Part shown: piece after piece, positions 34,447-43,185 of the stretch
Numbering within the stretch: position 1 is the stretch's first letter
How the letters are laid out: every line of letters begins with the position of its first letter
Assembly (NCBI RefSeq): GCF_001570605.1
Contig: NZ_BBXG01000015.1
Coordinates: 1-64,000, forward strand
Direction of reading: 5' to 3'
DNA: 64,000 nucleotides
Source: Herbidospora cretacea
GTDB taxonomy: Bacteria; Actinomycetota; Actinomycetes; Streptosporangiales; Streptosporangiaceae
The notes under the pieces: generated by a model
What the model saw: only the letters and a program-made list of their open reading frames with translations
What the model was told of the DNA's origin: nothing
Database searches by the model: none
Position numbers and translations under genes: made by a program

Positions 34447-35035
34447 GCGCAAGAAGCAGAAGACCCGGCGGACGATCCAGGAGCAGGCCCTGCGGTTGTT
34501 CGCCGAGCAGGGCTACGACGCCACCACGATCGAGCAGATCGCCGAGGCCGCCGAGGTGTCCCCGAGCACGCTGTTCCGCTACTTCCCCACCAAGGAAGAC
34601 ATCGTCGTCCAGGACGACTACGACCCGATGATCCTGGAGCGGCTGACCGCCCAGCCGGCCGGCCTGCCGCCGCTCAGGGCGCTGCGCAACGCCTTCGGCG
34701 AGGCCATGCGGGCCATCCCCGACCAGGAGATCCGCGACATCCGGGCCCGCTCCCAGCTCCAGCTCGGCATTCCGGCCATCCGCACCCGCGTGCTCCAGAA
34801 CATCTTCGACACGATGGACGTGCTCGCCGAGGGCATCGGCCGGCGCGCCGGCGTCGACCCGGACTCGTTCCAGGTCCGGGTCCTCATCGGCGCGGTGATG
34901 GGCACGATCATCCCGGTGCTGCAGACCTGGGCGACCGCCGACGACGACGTCGACTTCGCCGGGATGATCGACGACGCCTTCGCCCTCCTCGAAGCCGGGC
35001 TGCCTATCGAACCCGCGCCGCGACCTGAGGGCTGA
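34424..35035 (+). CDS. TetR-family repressor of the efflux operon
   Basis: 203 residues. The helix-turn-helix at about 15-60 reads ALRLFAEQGYDATTIEQIAEAAEVSPSTLFRYFPTKEDIV, with a C-terminal TetR ligand domain (QIRDIRARSQLQ-like helices). It overlaps the exporter gene and probably represses it through AGTAACT-N10-AGTTACT upstream of that operon, inducible by a pump substrate. The last 32 bases overlap the convergent NlpC/P60 gene. Confidence 0.9.
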   Translation: MNSPGLRERKKQKTRRTIQEQALRLFAEQGYDATTIEQIAEAAEVSPSTLFRYFPTKEDIVVQDDYDPMILERLTAQPAGLPPLRALRNAFGEAMRAIPDQEIRDIRARSQLQLGIPAIRTRVLQNIFDTMDVLAEGIGRRAGVDPDSFQVRVLIGAVMGTIIPVLQTWATADDDVDFAGMIDDAFALLEAGLPIEPAPRPEG

Positions 35036-36251
35036 CCCTCACCACCCCGGCGAGGTTGCGGGTGTTGACGGGCACGATCTTCACGACGTCGCCGGTGCGC
35101 GGCGAGTGGAGCATCTGCCCGTTGCCCCAGTAGATGGCCACGTGGGAGATGTAGCCCGGGTTGGTCGGGTCGTTGCGCCAGAAGAGCAGGTCGCCCGGCT
35201 GGGCCTGGGAGAGCGGCACCTGCGGCCCGGTCGCCCACTGCTGGTTGGTCACCCGGGGCATCTTGATGCCCGCCTGGCCGTAGGCCCACTGCACCAGGCC
35301 GGAGCAGTCGAAGGTGTCGGGGCCTTCGGCCCCCCACACGTAGGGACTGCCGAGCTTCGAGGAGGCCGCCCTGAGCGCGGTCTCGATCTGCGGGTTGGAC
35401 ATCAGCGCCGTGGCCGGCCACTGCACGACCTGGCGCGGCTGGGCGATGCGCTGGCGCGGCGGCGCGATCACGACCGGGTTGATCGTGGCGATCTGGCTGC
35501 CCGGCAGCACCTTCAGCAGCGCCTTGCGCAGCTTGGCCGAGTCGACGCTGGGCGCGCTGACCACCATGGCGTTGCCGTGGGGCAGCCCGAGCCGGGTCGC
35601 GGTCTCGCGGGAGACCACCGCGTGGATCGACCCCAGCCCGACCGTCGCGTAGGCGCCCACCCGCAGCTCGGCCCCGGGGCTGCGGACGTCGTCGCCCAGC
35701 TTGAGCCCGCCCTCCTTGCCGAGTTCGTAGGAGACCACGACGTCACCGGCGGCGACGTTGGTCCACAGCTCGTCGGAGGCGGCGGTCTTCTTCGGGGTGA
35801 ACTTGCGGAACGTCGAGGGGTCGACGCCCATCGTCGGCACCCGCCAGCCGCCCAGGTTCACGTCGGCGGCGTCGGCGACCTCGACCGTCTTCACGCCCTT
35901 CTGGCCGCGGACGCTGTCGACCTGCTCGGGCGTGAGCGCCTCGCGGGCGACGACGAAGAGATGGGGGCGGGAGAGCCGGCCCAGGGGGGCGACGGCGTTG
36001 GTGGGGAGCTGGCCGCTGGCCGCGACGTAGTCACCGGCGGCGACCGGGGGGCGGCGCACGTCGAGGGCGTCGCGTTCGCGCACCTCGTCGAGCCCGGCGA
36101 GCACGAGTAAGTCGGTGATCAGCACCACCGCGAGCGCGACCCCGATGACCGGGACCGCCCTCCTGGCGAGCTGGGGGCGGCGGAAGCGGGGCCGGAAGGC
36201 GAGATCCTGGCGGGCCTCCCTGAGGAGGTCTCCGATCCGCGGACCGGGCAC
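35004..36251 (-). CDS. membrane-anchored NlpC/P60 (C40) cell-wall peptidase
   Basis: 415 residues from GTG 36251, supported by GGAGGGAG; a TTG 75 bases upstream lacks one. A signal anchor at about 32-55 (AVPVIGVALAVVLITDLLVLAGL) precedes a 220-residue middle domain. The C-terminal NlpC/P60 domain has the catalytic Cys in DTFDCSGLVQWAYG, His in YISHVAIYWG and a polar third residue in MLHSPRTGD. It cleaves peptide stems of peptidoglycan outside the membrane. The middle domain may be an inhibitory or substrate-binding region. Convergent overlap with TetR; downstream of the greA terminator. Confidence 0.9.
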   Translation of the reverse strand: MPGPRIGDLLREARQDLAFRPRFRRPQLARRAVPVIGVALAVVLITDLLVLAGLDEVRERDALDVRRPPVAAGDYVAASGQLPTNAVAPLGRLSRPHLFVVAREALTPEQVDSVRGQKGVKTVEVADAADVNLGGWRVPTMGVDPSTFRKFTPKKTAASDELWTNVAAGDVVVSYELGKEGGLKLGDDVRSPGAELRVGAYATVGLGSIHAVVSRETATRLGLPHGNAMVVSAPSVDSAKLRKALLKVLPGSQIATINPVVIAPPRQRIAQPRQVVQWPATALMSNPQIETALRAASSKLGSPYVWGAEGPDTFDCSGLVQWAYGQAGIKMPRVTNQQWATGPQVPLSQAQPGDLLFWRNDPTNPGYISHVAIYWGNGQMLHSPRTGDVVKIVPVNTRNLAGVVRVSPQVAARVR

Positions 36252-36326
36252 GCCACCACTCCCTCCGAATGATCTCAGCGGGCTGTCCCGTTCCACGAGA
36301 GTGCCCAATGAGGTCCGAGAAGTCAA

Positions 36327-36357
36327 AATCCGCCGGAGCGCGGTGCTCCGGCGGATT
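36327..36357 (-). terminator. intrinsic terminator of greA
   Basis: A 13-bp perfect stem (36327-36339 with 36345-36357) and 5-nt loop, with a TTTT run at its 3' end on the minus strand, 20 bases after the greA stop. Confidence 0.85.
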
Positions 36358-36376
36358 CGAATGTCCTCAGGACGAC

Positions 36377-36877
36377 CTAGCTGCCGATGTAGGGAACGGC
36401 CTCCAGCACCTCGACGGTGATCGAGCGGCCGTTGGGCATCGAGTAGCTGGCCTTCTCACCGATCTTCTTGCCGTTGATCGCAGCCCCCAGCGGCGACTTC
36501 GGCGAGTAGACGTCGATCGGCGAACCACTTTCCTCACGGGAGGCGAGCAGGAAGGTGACCTCTTCGTCGTCACCCTCGAACCGGATCGTCACGGTCATAC
36601 CGGGACCGACCACGCCTTCGGTACGCGGCGCCTCACCCACCCTCGCGGTGTCGAGGATCTGCCGGAGGTGGAAGATCCGGGCCTCCATCTTGCCCTGTTC
36701 GTCCTTGGCGGCGTGGTAGCCGCCGTTCTCCTTAAGATCGCCCTCCTCGCGGGCGGCCTCGATCTTCTTGGCGATCTCGATCCGACCCGGACCAGAAAGG
36801 CGGTCGTGCTCCTCTTTGAGGCGGTCGTACGCCTCCTGCGTCAGCCAGGTGACGTTCTCGTTCTGGGAGACGGCCAC
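36377..36877 (-). CDS. greA: transcription elongation factor GreA
   Basis: 166 residues. It rescues backtracked RNA polymerase by stimulating transcript cleavage. The N-terminal coiled coil (about 10-85, LTQEAYDRLKEEHDRLSG) has the acidic tip REEGDLKENGGYHAAKDEQG, followed by the FKBP-like domain ending SYSMPNGRSITVEVLEAVPY. GTG 36877 has AAGGAGA eight bases upstream. Adjacent to DUF4307 and mca, as in Rv1080c-Rv1082. Confidence 0.96.
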   Translation of the reverse strand: MAVSQNENVTWLTQEAYDRLKEEHDRLSGPGRIEIAKKIEAAREEGDLKENGGYHAAKDEQGKMEARIFHLRQILDTARVGEAPRTEGVVGPGMTVTIRFEGDDEEVTFLLASREESGSPIDVYSPKSPLGAAINGKKIGEKASYSMPNGRSITVEVLEAVPYIGS

Positions 36878-36956
36878 GCGGGTTCTCCTTGCTTCCCTAG
36901 GTGAGTCGAAGGGCTAACAAGTTAACGCCTTCGAACGCTTCCCCAAAGATTCCAGT

Positions 36957-37370
36957 CTATACGAGTGAGCAGCCCTGTACGTCTACGCTTGTGGCTTGCG
37001 CGCTGATCCTCACCTGTTCGGTGAGGGTGACGTCACCATCACCCGGCGGGATGGTGATCTCCCGGGTCCCGACCTCGACGTGGTGGACGTCGACGGCCCG
37101 GAGACGGCACGTCGCCGCGCGATCGTCGGGCTTGTGGACCATGAAGGTGATCTCGGCGGTGCCGGGGCGGCTGGTGTCGAAGGTTACGACGTCGGCCCGG
37201 ACCTCCGGGTTACCCCGCGCCGACAGGATCACGTAACCCCAGCCGCCGGCCACGACCGCGACGACGAGCGCCATGACCACGTACACGACGAACCGGCCGC
37301 GCCCCATGGGGGGTCTGGGCGGGAACTCGTCGGGGGTGCCCAGGATGGGGCGCGGAGCTGGTGCCGACAT
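36957..37370 (-). CDS. DUF4307 membrane protein
   Basis: 137 residues from ATG 37370 (GGAGA upstream), in preference to a start 42 bases earlier. A Pro-rich N-terminus precedes one transmembrane helix at about 28-50 (VVYVVMALVVAVVAGGWGYVIL). An extracytoplasmic beta-rich domain follows (VVTFDTSRPGTAEITFMVHKP) with two Cys (TCRLRAV and VQGCSLV) that could pair. It matches the actinobacterial DUF4307 family (Rv1081c-like), invariably next to mca. Function unknown. Confidence 0.88.
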   Translation of the reverse strand: MSAPAPRPILGTPDEFPPRPPMGRGRFVVYVVMALVVAVVAGGWGYVILSARGNPEVRADVVTFDTSRPGTAEITFMVHKPDDRAATCRLRAVDVHHVEVGTREITIPPGDGDVTLTEQVRISAQATSVDVQGCSLV

Positions 37371-37490
37371 GAAAGGAATCTCCTCGCGAGGTCCCGGCGT
37401 TGTCCGAGACAATTCTCGTCAACGCTATTGGATGCAACCCGCGGGTCGGCCGTGGCCCACACCGGGAATCCGCCCCAACTAAGGAGAACC

Positions 37491-38381
37491 GTGACGAACG
37501 CGCTGAGGCTGATGGCCGTGCACGCGCACCCTGACGACGAGTCGAGCAAGGGTGCCGCGACGATGGCCCGCTACGCCGCCGAGGGCGTCGAGGTCCTCGT
37601 CGTGACCTGCACGGGCGGCGAACGCGGTTCGATCCTGAACCCCAAGATGGACCGCCCCGACATCCTCGAGAACATGGGCGAGGTCCGCCGCCTGGAGATG
37701 GAGCGCGCGAGGGAGATCCTCGGCGTCGACCAGCGGTTCCTCGGTTTCGTCGACTCCGGCCTGCCGGAGGACGAGAACGAGCCCCTCCCCGAGGGCTGCT
37801 TCGCCCTGCAGCCCCTGGAGGTCGCCTCGGCCCCCCTGGTGGCGGCCGTGCGCGAGTTCCGTCCCCACGTGATCCTCACCTACGACGACGACGGCGGCTA
37901 CCCGCACCCCGACCACATCAAGACCAACCGGGTGTCGGTGGAGGCCTTCGAGGCGGCCGGCGACCCCGACCGCTACCCGGGCACCGGCGAGCCCTGGCAG
38001 CCGCTCAAGATGTACTTCCACGGCGGCTTCACCAAGGCGCGCTTCGAGGCGCTCCACGAGGCGATGAACAGCCGCGGCCTGGGCTCCCCCTACGCCGACT
38101 GGATCGCCCGCTGGGAGGACCGCCCGCAGAAGTGGGAGACCACCACCCGGATCCCCTGCGGCGACTGGTTCGAGACCCGCGACCGCGCCCTGATGGCCCA
38201 CGCCACCCAGGTCGACCCCGACGGTTTCTGGTTCGCCTGCCCGCGCGAGATCCAGCAGGAGATCTGGCCGACCGAGGACTACCACCTGGCCCGTTCACTG
38301 GTCGACGTGACCCTGCCGGAGGACGACCTGTTCGCCGGCATCCAGGTCCCCGCCGGGACCGGCGCCACCCCCTGCTCGTAG
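37491..38381 (+). CDS. mca: mycothiol S-conjugate amidase
   Basis: 296 residues from GTG 37491 with AAGGAGA eight bases upstream. Cleaves mycothiol S-conjugates, releasing a mercapturic acid for export, and so detoxifies electrophiles. The zinc site is HAHPDDE (H13, D16) plus GYPHPDH near 138-141. The length and C-terminus (FWFACPREIQQEIWPTEDYHLARS) distinguish it from the MshB deacetylase. Its presence implies a mycothiol-producing actinomycete. The TAG stop begins the -10 box TAGACT used by the next gene. Confidence 0.95.
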   Translation: MTNALRLMAVHAHPDDESSKGAATMARYAAEGVEVLVVTCTGGERGSILNPKMDRPDILENMGEVRRLEMERAREILGVDQRFLGFVDSGLPEDENEPLPEGCFALQPLEVASAPLVAAVREFRPHVILTYDDDGGYPHPDHIKTNRVSVEAFEAAGDPDRYPGTGEPWQPLKMYFHGGFTKARFEALHEAMNSRGLGSPYADWIARWEDRPQKWETTTRIPCGDWFETRDRALMAHATQVDPDGFWFACPREIQQEIWPTEDYHLARSLVDVTLPEDDLFAGIQVPAGTGATPCS

Positions 38382-38384
38382 ACT
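38379..38384 (+). promoter_or_regulatory. -10 box (TAGACT) overlapping the mca stop codon
   Basis: The hexamer starts with the mca TAG and ends seven bases before GTG 38392, which would make the small downstream message leaderless. Confidence 0.45.
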
Positions 38385-38391
38385 GCATACC

Positions 38392-38559
38392 GTGATGTCG
38401 ATCGCCACTCCCGCCACCGACCCGACGGCCATCGGGCCCGGCCTGCTGGGCTTCCTCGTCGTCGCCGCCATCGGTGTGGCCCTGTTCTTCCTGATCAAGT
38501 CGATGAACCGGCAGATCGCGAAGATCGAGGTGCCCCACGAGGGGTCCAAAAGTGACTGA
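38392..38559 (+). CDS. 54-55-residue single-pass membrane protein downstream of mca
   Basis: GTG 38392 (leaderless position) or ATG 38395 gives a product starting MSIATPATDPTAIGPG. One transmembrane helix (LLGFLVVAAIGVALFFLI) at about 17-34 is followed by a basic and charged tail (KSMNRQIAKIEVPHEGSKSD). The position between mca and the DUF255 region corresponds to Rv1083. It overlaps the GNAT gene by eight bases. Function unknown; it may tether or assist the neighbours. Confidence 0.8.
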   Translation: MMSIATPATDPTAIGPGLLGFLVVAAIGVALFFLIKSMNRQIAKIEVPHEGSKSD

Positions 38560-38830
38560 CGTCGCCGACAACGCCGAGGCCGAGCGCTTCGAGATCAGCG
38601 TCGACGGCGCCGTCGCGGGCTTCGTCAAATACCGGCTGCCGCGGCCCGGCCGGATCGTGTTCGTGCACACCGAGATCGATCCGGCCCACGAGGGCAAGGG
38701 CCTCGGCTCCAAGCTCGCCCGCGCGGTGCTCGACTCGGCCCGCGAGCGGGGCCTTGAGGTGGTGCCGATGTGCCCGTTCATCAAGGGCTACATCGACCGC
38801 CACCCCGAATATGCCGACCTAGTCGCCTGA
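38552..38830 (+). CDS. small GNAT-family N-acetyltransferase
   Basis: 92 residues from GTG 38552. A minimal YidJ-like acetyltransferase: RIVFVHTEIDPAHEGKGLGSKLARAVLDSARERG carries the acetyl-CoA loop (EGKGLG), and VPMCPFIKGYIDRHPEYADL is the family's C-terminal signature. Substrate unknown. It overlaps the small membrane-protein gene and, by 12 bases, the convergent gene on the other strand. Confidence 0.9.
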   Translation: MTDVADNAEAERFEISVDGAVAGFVKYRLPRPGRIVFVHTEIDPAHEGKGLGSKLARAVLDSARERGLEVVPMCPFIKGYIDRHPEYADLVA

Positions 38831-39967
38831 CCAGGCTCGTTCCAGCGCCTTGGGCAGCCCCCACCAGCCGAGCGGGGTGAGCACCTCGGCCTTGTCGACG
38901 ATCCCGAGATGGGCCCACAGCGGGGTGACCGAGGTGAACAGCATCTCGGTCGCCTCCAGCTCCTCGGGGTCGTCGGGCTCGCTCACCAGGTCTTCCGAGT
39001 CGGCGATGAACCGGGCGATCCGCTCGGGCGAGGCCAGCACCCCGGGGCCGTAGCGGGTCAGCGCGACGATCGCGGCCAGCCAGTCGGCGTGGTGGATCGC
39101 GCACAGCGACGCCAGCACCGAGTCCTCGTGGCTGAGCTCGCCGTCGAGGTCGAAGAACCGGGCGGCGTCCTCCTCGTCGGGCAGGTCGGAGATGGGCGCG
39201 GCGATGCCCGCCGCCACCTGGAGCCAGAGGTCCTCGTCGGTGTCGGGCAGCAGGTGCTCGTCGAGGCCGGCGCAGGCCCGCAGCACGTTGCCGGGGAATC
39301 CGGGCGCCACCAGGGAGCGCCGCAGCCGTTCGGCCGCCGCCTTGAGGTCGGCCGCCGGGAAGGGCGGCTCGGGCAGGTCGTCGAGGGCCCTTCTGAGCTC
39401 CTGGAGGGCGTAGGCCTCCTCCTCGTCCCAGGCGGCGTAGAGCTCGGCGTCCTGCTCCTCGCTCACCGAGACGCCCGGCACCCGCCCGTCGGGCAGTCCC
39501 GCGGTCAGCCAGCGCTCCTGCAGTTCCTCGTACGCCTGCCGCGAGGTCACGTCTCCCTGGGCGAGCGCGTCGGGATCGATCACACCCGCCGCGACGAGGT
39601 CTTCGAGGTGGGCCACGAGGCGGCCGTACATCTCGGTGGCCACCGGGCCGCGCTCGCTCTCGTCGGGCCAGACGAAGTAGCTGCGGGTCAGCAGGATCGG
39701 CTCGGTGCCGGTCGACTCCAGCCAGCGCTGCACGTCGCCGACCGTGGCCACCCCCGACTCGATGCGGGTCAGGGTCGACTTGGCCGACTCCCAGAACACC
39801 GGCGTCAGCGGGTTGCCGGCCGCCATCAGTTCACGTTTGAGGTCGGGCAGCGACACCAGCGCCTGCCCCGACTGGACGGCCAGCAGCGCTCGGGCGACGT
39901 CGCGCCGGGTCAGCTCACGGGCGGCCCGGCCCGCGTGGCGAGCCGCGAAGTCCAGATCGACGCTCAC
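38819..39967 (-). CDS. conserved actinomycete protein, function unknown
   Basis: 382 residues, largely helical and acidic, with no signal peptide, membrane segment or recognised domain. The N-terminal RHAGRAARELTRRDVARALLAVQSGQ and a central Glu/Asp-rich EEQDAELYAAWDEEEAYALQEL stand out, with many short helices suggesting a repeat-like scaffold. GTG/ATG alternatives near 39967 do not change this. Codon bias is typical. Convergent with the GNAT gene. Confidence 0.7.
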   Translation of the reverse strand: MSVDLDFAARHAGRAARELTRRDVARALLAVQSGQALVSLPDLKRELMAAGNPLTPVFWESAKSTLTRIESGVATVGDVQRWLESTGTEPILLTRSYFVWPDESERGPVATEMYGRLVAHLEDLVAAGVIDPDALAQGDVTSRQAYEELQERWLTAGLPDGRVPGVSVSEEQDAELYAAWDEEEAYALQELRRALDDLPEPPFPAADLKAAAERLRRSLVAPGFPGNVLRACAGLDEHLLPDTDEDLWLQVAAGIAAPISDLPDEEDAARFFDLDGELSHEDSVLASLCAIHHADWLAAIVALTRYGPGVLASPERIARFIADSEDLVSEPDDPEELEATEMLFTSVTPLWAHLGIVDKAEVLTPLGWWGLPKALERAWSGD

Positions 39968-40020
39968 GCGGTCTCCTCCGTCGGCAGGTGCTTCCGACTT
40001 CTGTGCCTGACGGCTCGCTC

Positions 40021-40037
40021 GCTCACGTGTCGTGAGC
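40021..40037. promoter_or_regulatory. inverted repeat GCTCACG-TGT-CGTGAGC
   Basis: Perfect 7-bp arms around a 3-nt centre, 54 bases upstream of the gene starting at 39967 and downstream of the RsbW-like gene. No U-run. It is either an operator for the former or a bare hairpin ending the latter transcript. Confidence 0.35.
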
Positions 40038-40060
40038 CTACGCCCGCCGGTGTGACGCGG

Positions 40061-40459
40061 CTAGCGGGGTGCTTGGGCAAGGACCATTCGCAATCGGATG
40101 CGGGACCTGCCCACCATCTGGGAGATGCTGAACTCGTCGCAGAGCTGGCCCATCAGCCACAGGCCGAAGCCCCGCGGCGTGCTCGACGAAGGGCGGCTGC
40201 GGTGGATGTCCTGCGGCTGGAGGGTGCCCGCCGAGTCGGTGACCTCGACGGTCACGCCCTCATGGTCGTACCAGATCTCCACGACGCCCTCACCTCCACC
40301 GTGTTCGAGCACGTTGATCACGGCTTCGTTGACCGCCGTGACCAGGTCGCCCCGGCGGTGGCCGCGCAGGCCCGCCTCGGTCGCCAGCGCGGTCACCCGG
40401 CCGCGCAGGCTCACCAGGTCGGTGGTGATCGCCCACCGGAGATGCTGGTCGGTGTTCAC
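40061..40459 (-). CDS. anti-sigma regulatory factor (RsbW/SpoIIAB-type Ser kinase)
   Basis: 132 residues, a stand-alone HATPase_c_2 domain. N-box NEAVINVLEHG at 44-54, G1 box TDSAG and G2 box GFGLWLMGQLCDE. Such proteins bind a sigma factor and phosphorylate the STAS antagonist at Ser. It is divergent from the SpoIIE-type phosphatase, B12 protein and STAS genes, which together supply the other partners of the switch. The cognate sigma factor is not in the window. Confidence 0.9.
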   Translation of the reverse strand: MNTDQHLRWAITTDLVSLRGRVTALATEAGLRGHRRGDLVTAVNEAVINVLEHGGGEGVVEIWYDHEGVTVEVTDSAGTLQPQDIHRSRPSSSTPRGFGLWLMGQLCDEFSISQMVGRSRIRLRMVLAQAPR

Positions 40460-40618
40460 TCCGTCCCCCTGTACTAGCTCGTCGCACGCTAACTACCCGC
40501 CACCCGCGGGTCAATTCGCAACCCGCATGATTGCCATCATTCCGGGCAATGTGACTTCACGCGTCGAGGCTGACCCGGCCCGGTAAAGTTGGCTGATCCT
40601 CGCGTGAAAGGGCCGGTG
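40460..40618. promoter_or_regulatory. divergent control region of the partner-switching module
   Basis: TAAAGT at 40584-40589 is a good -10 candidate for the phosphatase operon. Overlapping symmetry elements ATGAT-TGCC-ATCAT (40527-40540) and ATTGCC-N9-GGCAAT (40530-40550) lie between the two genes and could bind a regulator common to both. No -35 is obvious. Confidence 0.4.
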
Positions 40619-42154
40619 ATGGAGTCGGTAACGCATGCGCCCTCGACAGAGGTGCTGCGGGCGATCGTGGAAGCGGCCGCCGACGGAGTCGTGCTGTGCG
40701 ACGCCGACGGCGCGGTCGTGCTGGTCAACCATGCCGCCACGGAGATGGTTCCGGGCGACGTGACCGCCGTCCTCGATCGGAGCCGCGAACCCGGGGAGAC
40801 CTATCAGACGGCGGTCGGCGACCGTCTGCTGCGGGTCCGCCGGGAGATCTTCGGCATCGTCCACCAGGCCTGGTACCTGCGTGACGTCACGGCCGAGGCG
40901 GCCCGCGCCGACGCGCTGCGGGCCGAGCGTGAGCGCACCCAGTTCCTCGTCGAGGCGGGGCGGCGGCTGTCGGCCTCGCTCAACACCCGCCGGTGCGCCC
41001 GCGCCACCGCCGAGCTTGCGGCCGGTCTGCTGGCCGACGTGGCGATGGTCGTGCTGCCGCCGGGAGGCATGCGCCGCACCTCCTGGCTCCGGTCCTCCGA
41101 GGCCGGGCTGGAGGAGGGCGAGATCCCGGTCGCCTCCGCCGACCAGGTGCCCGGTCTGGCCGAGGCGCTGGCCGGCTTCCCGCCGGTGCCCAGCCGCTGG
41201 CTGGACCCGTCGCAGGCGCCCGACTGGCTGCTGCCCGACGGCTTCGGCCCGGTCGGCCACCTGCTGGTGACCCCGCTGCCGGGCAACGGCGTGCCCGCAG
41301 GTGCGCTCGTGCTGGCCCGCCGCGAGGGCGGCAAGGGCTACGACGACGAGACCGAGACGCTGGTCCGGGTGTTCGCCGCCCGTGCGGGCGCCGCCATCTC
41401 GGCCGCGGTGCTCTACCAGCAGCAGAGCACGACCAATGCGATCCTCGCGGGCGACCTGCTGCCGCCGCCGCTGCCCGTCGTCGACGGGCTGGAGCTGGCC
41501 GGCTCGCTGCGGGCCGCCCAGCAGACCGCCCTGATCGGCGGCGACTTCTACGACGTGCTGCCCACCTCCGAGGGCCCCCTGGTGACCCTCGGCGACGTGT
41601 GCGGCAAGGGCCCGCGCGCGGCCGTGCTGGCCGGTCAGGTGCGCCACAGCCTGCGCGCCCTGCTGCTGCTCGAACGCGACCCCGAGAAGCTCATGCGCCT
41701 GATCAACCGGGCGCTGCTGGGCTCACCGACGCCCAGTTCCCACGTGACGCTGGTGCTGGCGGCGATCCGGCCCGCCGACGGCGTGATCGACCTCGCCGTC
41801 GCCGGCCACCCGGCCCCGCTGCTGCTGCGGGCCGACGGCACGGTGGAGGAGGTCGACGCGCGCGGCTCCCTGCTCGGCGCGATCAAGTCGGGCATGATCG
41901 TGCTGCGTACCGCCACGATCGAGCTCGCCCCCGGCGACCTGCTGCTCCTCTACAGCGACGGCATCACCGAGGCCTTCGGCGGCACCACCGGCCGCGAGAT
42001 GTACGGCGCGAGCCGGCTCAAGACCGCCCTCGCCACCTGCGCCGGCCTGCCCGCCGGCGCGGTGGTCGAGCGCCTGGAGCAGCTCAACAGCGACTGGCTG
42101 GCGGGAGGGGTCTTCGACGACCGCGCCCTGCTGGCGATCCGGCGGTCACGATGA
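40619..42154 (+). CDS. PAS/GAF-containing SpoIIE-type PP2C phosphatase
   Basis: 511 residues from ATG 40619 (AAAGGG upstream). N-terminal PAS (about 10-95, ILRAIVEAAADGVVLCDADG-like), then a GAF-like region (about 110-280), then the PP2C/SpoIIE domain (about 300-508). The metal motifs are IGGDFYDVL, GDVCGKGPRAA and a closing VFDDRALLAI. It should dephosphorylate the STAS protein encoded two genes downstream. The stop overlaps the B12-protein start (ATGA). Confidence 0.92.
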   Translation: MESVTHAPSTEVLRAIVEAAADGVVLCDADGAVVLVNHAATEMVPGDVTAVLDRSREPGETYQTAVGDRLLRVRREIFGIVHQAWYLRDVTAEAARADALRAERERTQFLVEAGRRLSASLNTRRCARATAELAAGLLADVAMVVLPPGGMRRTSWLRSSEAGLEEGEIPVASADQVPGLAEALAGFPPVPSRWLDPSQAPDWLLPDGFGPVGHLLVTPLPGNGVPAGALVLARREGGKGYDDETETLVRVFAARAGAAISAAVLYQQQSTTNAILAGDLLPPPLPVVDGLELAGSLRAAQQTALIGGDFYDVLPTSEGPLVTLGDVCGKGPRAAVLAGQVRHSLRALLLLERDPEKLMRLINRALLGSPTPSSHVTLVLAAIRPADGVIDLAVAGHPAPLLLRADGTVEEVDARGSLLGAIKSGMIVLRTATIELAPGDLLLLYSDGITEAFGGTTGREMYGASRLKTALATCAGLPAGAVVERLEQLNSDWLAGGVFDDRALLAIRRSR

Positions 42155-43185
42155 GCGTGACGAGCCCGGTGAAGGTGGCCGGCGCGGTCGACGACTACCT
42201 GGAGAGGGTCGGCGCGGCCGACGAGTTCGGCGCCATCGACCTGGTCCTGGGCCTGCTCGGCGACGGGGTGCCGCCCGAGTCCCTGCTCCTCGACGTGATC
42301 GCCCCGGCCCAGCGCCGGGTCGGTGAGCTGTGGGCGGCCGGCGACTGGTCGGTCGCCCGCGAACACGGCGCCACCGCGATCAGCGAGCGCGCCGTGGCCG
42401 CCATCACCACCAGCGTCCGCCCCCGCCCGACCAAGAGCCGTATCACCGTGGCCTGCGCCGACGGGGAATACCACGCGCTGCCGACCCGCCTGCTGGCCGA
42501 GGTCCTGCGGCTGCGCGGCTGGCAGGTCGACTTCCTCGGCGCGAACGTGCCCGGCCCTCACCTCATCACCCATCTCCACCAGACCGGCCCCGACGCGGTC
42601 GCGATCGGCTGCGCGCTGGCCACCCGCCTGCCGCGCGCCCACGCGACCCTGACGGCCTGCCAGGCCGTCGGCATCCCGGTCCTGGCGGGCGGCGCGGGCT
42701 TCGGCGCCGACGGCCGCTTCGCCGTCAAGCTCGGCGCCGACGGCTGGGCCCCCACGGCCGACGCCGCCGCCGACCTGCTCGAGGAAGGCCGGCTCCCCTC
42801 GTTCCCCACCCCCGGCGAGACCCTGGCCCACCTGGCCGACGAGGAGTACACCCTGTTCGTCAAGCGCCGGGGCGAGATCCTGGCCCGGGTGATGACCGAG
42901 CTCCCCCGGCGCTACCCCCGGATGCTCGACTACACGCAGGCCCAGGTCGACCACACCGCCGACGACCTCGGCCACATCGCCGACTTCCTGGCCGCCGCCC
43001 TCTACATCGACGACACGAGACTCTTCACCGACTTCGTCCAGTGGACCTGCGACCTCCTGCGCGCCCGCGGCGTGCCCGCGAGGTCGGTGGCGCTGGCCCT
43101 GCGCCTCCTCCACGACGAACTGCACGATTTCCCGCGCGCCCGCCACTTGCTGGCGGAGGGCACGCTCGCCGCAGATGGAGCCTGA
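42151..43185 (+). CDS. B12-binding sensory protein with CarH-type photoreceptor residues
   Basis: 344 residues. A helical cap domain (about 10-88) contains W61-x9-E71-H72, and the Rossmann-like B12 domain (about 96-215) has E106-Y-H108 at the lower-ligand position. This is the W-x9-EH and E-x-H combination of light-sensing CarH/LitR, except that the usual Gly three residues after H108 is Pro. The MerR helix-turn-helix of CarH is absent. Instead a 120-residue helical C-terminal domain follows (YPRMLDYTQAQVDHTADDLG onward). It sits between the phosphatase and STAS genes with one- to four-base overlaps. Probably adenosylcobalamin-dependent light or redox input to the switch (inference). Confidence 0.85.
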   Translation: MSVTSPVKVAGAVDDYLERVGAADEFGAIDLVLGLLGDGVPPESLLLDVIAPAQRRVGELWAAGDWSVAREHGATAISERAVAAITTSVRPRPTKSRITVACADGEYHALPTRLLAEVLRLRGWQVDFLGANVPGPHLITHLHQTGPDAVAIGCALATRLPRAHATLTACQAVGIPVLAGGAGFGADGRFAVKLGADGWAPTADAAADLLEEGRLPSFPTPGETLAHLADEEYTLFVKRRGEILARVMTELPRRYPRMLDYTQAQVDHTADDLGHIADFLAAALYIDDTRLFTDFVQWTCDLLRARGVPARSVALALRLLHDELHDFPRARHLLAEGTLAADGA

